From: Hymenobacter actinosclerus
GTDB taxonomy: Bacteria; Bacteroidota; Bacteroidia; Cytophagales; Hymenobacteraceae
Direction: 5' to 3'
Assembly (NCBI RefSeq): GCF_900111515.1
Contig: NZ_FOHS01000001.1
Coordinates: forward strand, 689,419 to 753,418
Length of the DNA: 64,000 bases
Shown: positions 59,997 through 64,000 of the stretch, one piece after another
How the letters are laid out: the number at the start of each line of letters is the position of its first letter
How positions within the stretch are numbered: the stretch's first letter is position 1
The notes under the pieces: model-generated
What the model saw: the letters and a program-made list of their open reading frames with translations, nothing else
Told to the model about the DNA's origin: nothing
Database searches by the model: none
Position numbers and translations under genes: made by a program

Positions 59997-61970
59997 ATGC
60001 GAATAGCCGGTGCCGCCCTCAACCAGATTCCCTTCGACTGGACCCACAACCTGCGTACGATTCAGACGGCCATAGCCCAGGCCAAAGCCGCCAACGTAGA
60101 GCTGCTGTGTTTGCCGGAAATGTGCCTCACCGGCTACGGCTGCGAGGATTTGTTTCTGAGCGACTGGCTGCCCGAAGCGGCGCTACAACACCTGCAAACC
60201 ATCCGGCCCTGGACGATGGGCATCTGCGTGGTGGTGGGCCTGCCGGTGCGCCTGGCCGGCCGCACCTACAACACGGCCGCCGTGCTGCGCGACGGGCAGG
60301 TGCTGGGTTTCGCGGCCAAGCAGTTTCTGGCCAACGATGGGGTGCACTACGAGCCGCGCTTCTTCCATCCCTGGCCGGCCGGCGAAACCACCACGGTAAA
60401 GTGGGAAGGGGAGGAGTGGCCCCTGGGCGACCTCACGTTTGAGCACCAGGGCGTGAGGTTCGGGTTTGAAATCTGCGAGGACGCGTGGCGGCCCGACGAC
60501 GTGCGGCCCGCCAGCCGCCTCAAGGGTAAGGTGGACCTCATCGTGAATCCTTCGGCCTCGCACTTTGCCATGAGCAAGACCGATTTGCGCTACCAGTTGG
60601 TGCTCAAGGCCTCGCTCAATTTTAACTGTACCTACCTCTACGCCAACCTGCTGGGCAACGAGGCCGGCCGCATGATCTACGATGGCGAAATTCTGGTGGC
60701 CCGCAACGGCCACCTGCTCCAGCGCAACCAGCTGCTGAGCTTCAAGGAAGTGGATCTGGAGTGCGTGGACGTGGATTTCAGCGCCGAGCTGCCAATGGCC
60801 GAACAGATTCCGGCCCTACCCACGCCCGATGAGTACCTGGAGCTGAACCAGGCCCTGAGCCTGGCGCTGTTCGACTACCTGCGCAAAGCCCGCAGCCGGG
60901 GCTTCGTGCTCAGCCTCAGCGGCGGGGCCGACTCCAGCATGTGCGCCGTGGCAGTGGCCGAAATGGTGCGCCTGGGCACGGCCGAGCTGGGCACGGCCGA
61001 GTTTATGCGCCGCTCGGGCTGCTTCACGGCCGCCGACATCGAAGAAATTACCGGCGAAAAGCAAGCCGAATCCGCCGCCCGGGAACTTGTAGCCGCCGAT
61101 GGCTCGCCCAGTCCCGCACCGGCCGGCAACCTGCCGCTGGCCAGCACCGAGGCCGTTTCGGGGAATCAGCGCGACATCAACCGCCGCCTGACTGGCCGCC
61201 TGTTGACCTGCGCCTACCAGGGCACCGTGAATTCGTCCGACGACACGTTTAACTCAGCGCAGGAGCTGGCCGAGGACGTCGGGGCCGTGTTTTATCACTG
61301 GGAAATTGACGAGGAAGTAAGCGGCTACGTGGGCAAGATTGAGCAGGCCCTGGGCCGCGACCTGACCTGGCAAACCGACGATCTGGCCCTGCAAAATATT
61401 CAGGCCCGGGTGCGCGCCCCCGCCATCTGGATGCTGGCCAACGTGCAGAACTGCCTGCTGATGACGACCTCCAACCGCTCGGAAGCCAGCGTGGGCTACT
61501 GCACCATGGACGGCGACACGGCCGGCTCCATCTCGCCCATTGCCGGCGTCGACAAGCAATTTGTGAAGCAGTGGCTGCGCTGGGCCGAAACGGAGCTGAA
61601 CTACCCCGGCCTGCGCCGGGTGAACGGCCTGCAACCCAGCGCCGAGCTGCGCCCCTTGGAAGAAAACCAGACCGATGAGCGCGACCTGATGCCCTACCCG
61701 CTGCTCAACCGCATCGAGCGGCTGGCCTTCTACGACCGGCTGGCCCCGGCCCAGGTGCTGGCCACGCTGATTCACGAAGACCCCGCCGCCGACCCTGAGC
61801 AGCTCAAAACCTACGTCAAACGCTTCTTCAGTCTCTGGAGCCGCAACCAGTGGAAGCGCGAGCGGTACGCCCCCGCCTTCCACCTCGACGACTACAACGT
61901 GGACCCGCGCTCCTGGCTGCGCTTCCCTATTCTGAGCGGCGGCTACACCCAGGAGCTGGCGGCGCTGTAG
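59997..61970 (+). CDS. nadE: Glutamine-dependent NAD+ synthetase
   Basis: A 657-residue enzyme making NAD+ from nicotinic acid adenine dinucleotide with glutamine. The N-terminal nitrilase domain has catalytic Glu in LCLPEMCLTGYGCEDLF, Lys in AAKQFLANDGVHYEPRFF and Cys in FGFEICEDAW. The C-terminal ATP pyrophosphatase domain has SLSGGADSSMCA. A 15-bp tandem duplication at 60972-61001 duplicates LGTAE within the synthetase. Length is normal for the phylum. It is alone in its unit, between two inverted repeats. Confidence 0.93.
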   Translation: MRIAGAALNQIPFDWTHNLRTIQTAIAQAKAANVELLCLPEMCLTGYGCEDLFLSDWLPEAALQHLQTIRPWTMGICVVVGLPVRLAGRTYNTAAVLRDGQVLGFAAKQFLANDGVHYEPRFFHPWPAGETTTVKWEGEEWPLGDLTFEHQGVRFGFEICEDAWRPDDVRPASRLKGKVDLIVNPSASHFAMSKTDLRYQLVLKASLNFNCTYLYANLLGNEAGRMIYDGEILVARNGHLLQRNQLLSFKEVDLECVDVDFSAELPMAEQIPALPTPDEYLELNQALSLALFDYLRKARSRGFVLSLSGGADSSMCAVAVAEMVRLGTAELGTAEFMRRSGCFTAADIEEITGEKQAESAARELVAADGSPSPAPAGNLPLASTEAVSGNQRDINRRLTGRLLTCAYQGTVNSSDDTFNSAQELAEDVGAVFYHWEIDEEVSGYVGKIEQALGRDLTWQTDDLALQNIQARVRAPAIWMLANVQNCLLMTTSNRSEASVGYCTMDGDTAGSISPIAGVDKQFVKQWLRWAETELNYPGLRRVNGLQPSAELRPLEENQTDERDLMPYPLLNRIERLAFYDRLAPAQVLATLIHEDPAADPEQLKTYVKRFFSLWSRNQWKRERYAPAFHLDDYNVDPRSWLRFPILSGGYTQELAAL

Positions 61971-61986
61971 CGGGCGTTCCGGCGTC

Positions 61987-62168
61987 GCGCCTCACCTCCC
62001 GGCCCCCTCTCCGAAAAAGGAGAGGGGGAGCCTGACGACACACAATACAAATGGCCATTAGCTGATGGCCGTTTCTGCCCGACGCAGGCTAACTGTTCAA
62101 CCAGAACGCACCCCCTCTCCTTTTCATTCCGCGCATCGAGCGGCGTAGGGGGCCGGGGGGTGAGGCGC
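61987..62168. repeat. C/G-rich inverted repeat, copy 3, diverged
   Basis: Outer arms GCGCCTCACCTCCCGGCCCC (61987-) and its complement ending GGGGTGAGGCGC at 62168 pair well; inside, GGAGAGGGGGAGC and its partner CCCCCTCTCC pair again. The loop carries ATGGCCATTAGCTGATGGCC. It is longer and less regular than copies at 2775 and 6693. Confidence 0.75.
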
Positions 62169-62202
62169 GCCCACCAGAACGTAGCCTCCCGCTAAAAACC
62201 GG

Positions 62203-62210
62203 TACTTTCG
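62203..62210 (+). promoter_or_regulatory. Candidate -7 box TACTTTCG for the VapB45-like gene
   Basis: TACTTTCG lies 22 nt before the GTG at 62233, at the same distance as the other TAnnTTCG boxes. Confidence 0.45.
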
Positions 62211-62232
62211 TGGCCCCCAACCCACGTAATCC

Positions 62233-62937
62233 GTGACGCCAACTACTTTTGAGCAGCTTTATCAGGAACGGGAGGCTTACCGGCTGCCGCTGTACTCGGC
62301 GCGGCAGGTGGCCCGGCTCACGGGGCTGGCGGCCTCCACGGTGCAGGCCTGGACCCGCGCCACCGACCCGCACGGGGCGCTGGTGCAGCCGGCCAGCGCC
62401 GACGGGCTCTCGTTTCTGAACCTGGTGGAAGTGCACGTGCTGGCCGCCATCCGGCACCAGCACGGTATTTCGTTGCAGCGGGTGCGGCACGCGGTGCAGT
62501 TTGTGCGCGAGGAGCTGCAAGCGGAACACCCGCTGGCTCAGCACCCGCTCGAAACCGATGGCGTGGATTTGTTCGTGCGCACCCTGGAGGATGATAACCT
62601 GCTCATCAACGCCTCACGGCGGGGCCAGATAACCATTCGGGAGCTGGTGGAAGCCTATTTGCGCCGCATCGAGCGGGCCGCCGACGGCTTTCCACTGCGG
62701 CTGTTTCCGGTGTACGCCAGCGCCCCCGGCTTCGTGCCCGACGACGGCGCGCCCGCCCACATCGTCGTCGACCCGCGGGTGGCCTTCGGGCGGCCGGTGC
62801 TCACGGCCACCTACGTGCCCGTCGATGTGGTGGTCGACCAGTACCGGGCCGGCAACGCGGTGCTCGATATTGCCCGCAATTTCAACCTCCCGGCCGCGGC
62901 CGTGGAAGAAGCCCTCCGGTATGAGCTCGGCGCCTGA
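62233..62937 (+). CDS. VapB45-like antitoxin (HTH plus DUF433)
   Basis: A 234-residue protein with an N-terminal MerR-like helix-turn-helix (LYSARQVARLTGLAASTVQA), a middle helical part (FLNLVEVHVLAAIRHQHGIS) and a C-terminal DUF433 domain (HIVVDPRVAFGRPVLTATYV, DVVVDQYRAGNAVLDIARNF). This layout matches the M. tuberculosis VapB45 type. It would bind its promoter and neutralise the toxin. The start is GTG at 62233. The toxin gene starts 17 bp before its stop, so the two are translationally coupled. Confidence 0.82.
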   Translation: MTPTTFEQLYQEREAYRLPLYSARQVARLTGLAASTVQAWTRATDPHGALVQPASADGLSFLNLVEVHVLAAIRHQHGISLQRVRHAVQFVREELQAEHPLAQHPLETDGVDLFVRTLEDDNLLINASRRGQITIRELVEAYLRRIERAADGFPLRLFPVYASAPGFVPDDGAPAHIVVDPRVAFGRPVLTATYVPVDVVVDQYRAGNAVLDIARNFNLPAAAVEEALRYELGA

Positions 62938-63334
62938 CCCCGTTTTCTTTCTCGACCGCACCCTCGATACCGGGCTGGTGCGCGCCGCGCTACAGGGCCA
63001 GCCCGGCCCGCCGGTGCTGCGCCACACCGAGCTGTTCGATCCCGCCACGCCCGACGCCGAGTGGCTGCCCGCCGTAACGGCCCGGGGCGGCTTCGTGCTC
63101 ACGCAGGAGCGGCGGCTGCACTACAATCCGCTGGAGTTGCAGGCGCTGCAAGCCAGCGGGGCCGGCACGTTTATCTTCGTGGCCAAGGGCCTCACCGGGG
63201 CCGGGCTGGCCGAGTGCGTGCTGCGCGCCTTGCCCCGTCTGCGCCGCTTCGCCCAACGGCACCCCCGGCCCTTCGTGGCCAAAGTGTATGTTGATGGCCG
63301 CGTCTACCCGCTCGACCTTGCCGCAAGGGCGTGA
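62921..63334 (+). CDS. VapC45-like PIN-like toxin
   Basis: A 137-residue protein of the VapC45/PIN-like family: VFFLDRTLDTGLVRAAL with the first acidic residues, ELFDPATPDAEWLPAV, GGFVLTQERRLHYNPLELQA and a C-terminal basic segment (RLRRFAQRHPRPFVAKVYVD). It probably cleaves an RNA target. The start at 62921 overlaps the antitoxin gene by 17 bp; the frame is open upstream to 62825 but that part is a shadow. A dyad at 63389-63420 follows and may terminate the pair. Confidence 0.8.
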   Translation: MSSAPDPVFFLDRTLDTGLVRAALQGQPGPPVLRHTELFDPATPDAEWLPAVTARGGFVLTQERRLHYNPLELQALQASGAGTFIFVAKGLTGAGLAECVLRALPRLRRFAQRHPRPFVAKVYVDGRVYPLDLAARA

Positions 63335-63388
63335 AGCGCCGGGTTGCTGACAACAGTCAGGAACGCGCAGGAATAACTTAATTGAAAA

Positions 63389-63420
63389 ATATCGTACTGT
63401 TTATCAAATGGGTACGATAT
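63389..63420. repeat. Dyad ATATCGTAC...GTACGATAT
   Basis: Nine-base arms (63389-63397, 63412-63420) around a 14-base loop, in the 203-bp gap between the toxin gene and the sigma gene. AT-rich flanks suit a terminator or an operator. Confidence 0.55.
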
Positions 63421-63537
63421 AAATGCAGGCGCCGCCGCAAGTATGTTGGCCGGACCGGACCTAAGCTTTTGTAACTCCGGTAGCCGCGGCAACGACTGGA
63501 ATTGGTTACGGGCTGTTTCTCGCTTTCTGCTTCCCGG

Positions 63538-64000
63538 ATGGATACTCTTGCGCTGTCTGCTCTTGCCCCGCCGCTGCCCGCCGCGCACGTTGGCTCTGCC
63601 GCCGCTGTTGCCGGCGCCGAGGCCGAACTGGTAGTGCAGCTGCAAGGGGGCAGCGAGGCGGCGTTCCGGACGCTGGTAACGCGGTACCAGAACCGGGTTT
63701 ACCGCACCGTGCTGGCGCTGCTTCGCTCGCCCGAGGAGGCCGAAGACGTGGCGCAGGAGGTGTTTGTGGAAGTTTACCAGACCATCGGCCGGTTTCGGGG
63801 CGAGGCGACGCTGGCCACCTGGCTTTACCGGCTGGCTACCTCGCGGGCCCTCAAGCACCAGCGGCAGGCCCGCGCCCGCAAGCGCTTCGCCTACTTCACC
63901 AGCCTGCTGGGCCTCGACAACCGCGTGCTGCACGAGCCGCCCGACCACGAAACGCCCCAAACCCAGCTGGAGGGCGCGCAGCAGGTGGAGCTGCTGCGCG
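63538..64000 (+). CDS. ECF-type RNA polymerase sigma factor, partial
   Basis: The start of an ECF sigma factor, cut by the right edge after 154 codons. Region 2 is clear: AFRTLVTRYQNRVYRTVLAL, SPEEAEDVAQEVFVEVYQTI, GRFRGEATLATWLYRLATSR. A 34-residue Ala/Pro-rich extension precedes it. It is different from the complete ECF gene at 49372. The expected partner anti-sigma gene would lie beyond the window. Confidence 0.88.
   Translation, partial: MDTLALSALAPPLPAAHVGSAAAVAGAEAELVVQLQGGSEAAFRTLVTRYQNRVYRTVLALLRSPEEAEDVAQEVFVEVYQTIGRFRGEATLATWLYRLATSRALKHQRQARARKRFAYFTSLLGLDNRVLHEPPDHETPQTQLEGAQQVELLR

Overview
The window is a GC-rich (roughly 60% or more by eye) chromosomal segment from a member of the Bacteroidota, most likely the Cytophagales and Hymenobacter-like. 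Signs of this are a C-terminal type IX secretion sorting domain, an IPExxxVDY-type gene next to pyruvate kinase, short epsilon and separate atpD-atpC genes, -7 promoter boxes of the form TAnnTTTG, and a queuine tRNA-ribosyltransferase without the usual zinc cysteines. Only one tRNA gene (Gln, TTG) was found. No rRNA, CRISPR array or prophage is visible.

Layout. 1-5520: a tripartite RND efflux operon on the minus strand (TolC-like, adaptor, permease; the permease runs off the left end). 5806-15420: pbpC and a giant alpha-2-macroglobulin lipoprotein, a classic bacterial pair, here split by a Uma2 nuclease-fold gene and a glycosyltransferase. 15484-17591: a small decayed or accessory patch (low-GC orphan, Uma2 pseudogene, serine hydrolase, T9SS-tailed nuclease remnant). 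17845-31111: alkB with a divergent LysR gene, thrC, small unknowns, an Nth-like glycosylase, an rRNA methyltransferase with acylphosphatase, typA, msrB and a histone-H1-like protein. 31324-40883: metG, pth, rplY, prs, tRNA-Gln, atpD-atpC and a transsulfuration enzyme. 40995-43576: a PglC/PglD/PglE-like glycan mini-cluster. 43718-50777: ispE, a DMT exporter, lptF/G-tgt, a GT2-ECF sigma pair and rsmG. 50778-53299: an accessory patch with a three-site operator-like array, an orphan gene and an IS3-family element. 53363-61970: yheT, rpsT, pyk with the IPExxxVDY gene, acpP-fabF-rnc and nadE. 61987-64000: a VapBC45-like toxin-antitoxin pair and the start of an ECF sigma gene.

The most striking feature lies between the genes. 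About twenty gaps are filled by long inverted repeats from several unrelated sequence families. Many arms are perfect over 20-36 bp, and many are built from short reiterated words. Some abut stop codons to the base, some sit inside operons, and one copy lies in frame inside pbpC and is apparently translated. A second pattern is a set of TAnnTTCG boxes placed 22-23 nt before start codons, a possible variant of the usual TAnnTTTG promoter.

All calls come from reading the sequence and translations; no database search or folding was run. Start codons were moved where signal peptides, family starts, repeats or promoter boxes argued for it.
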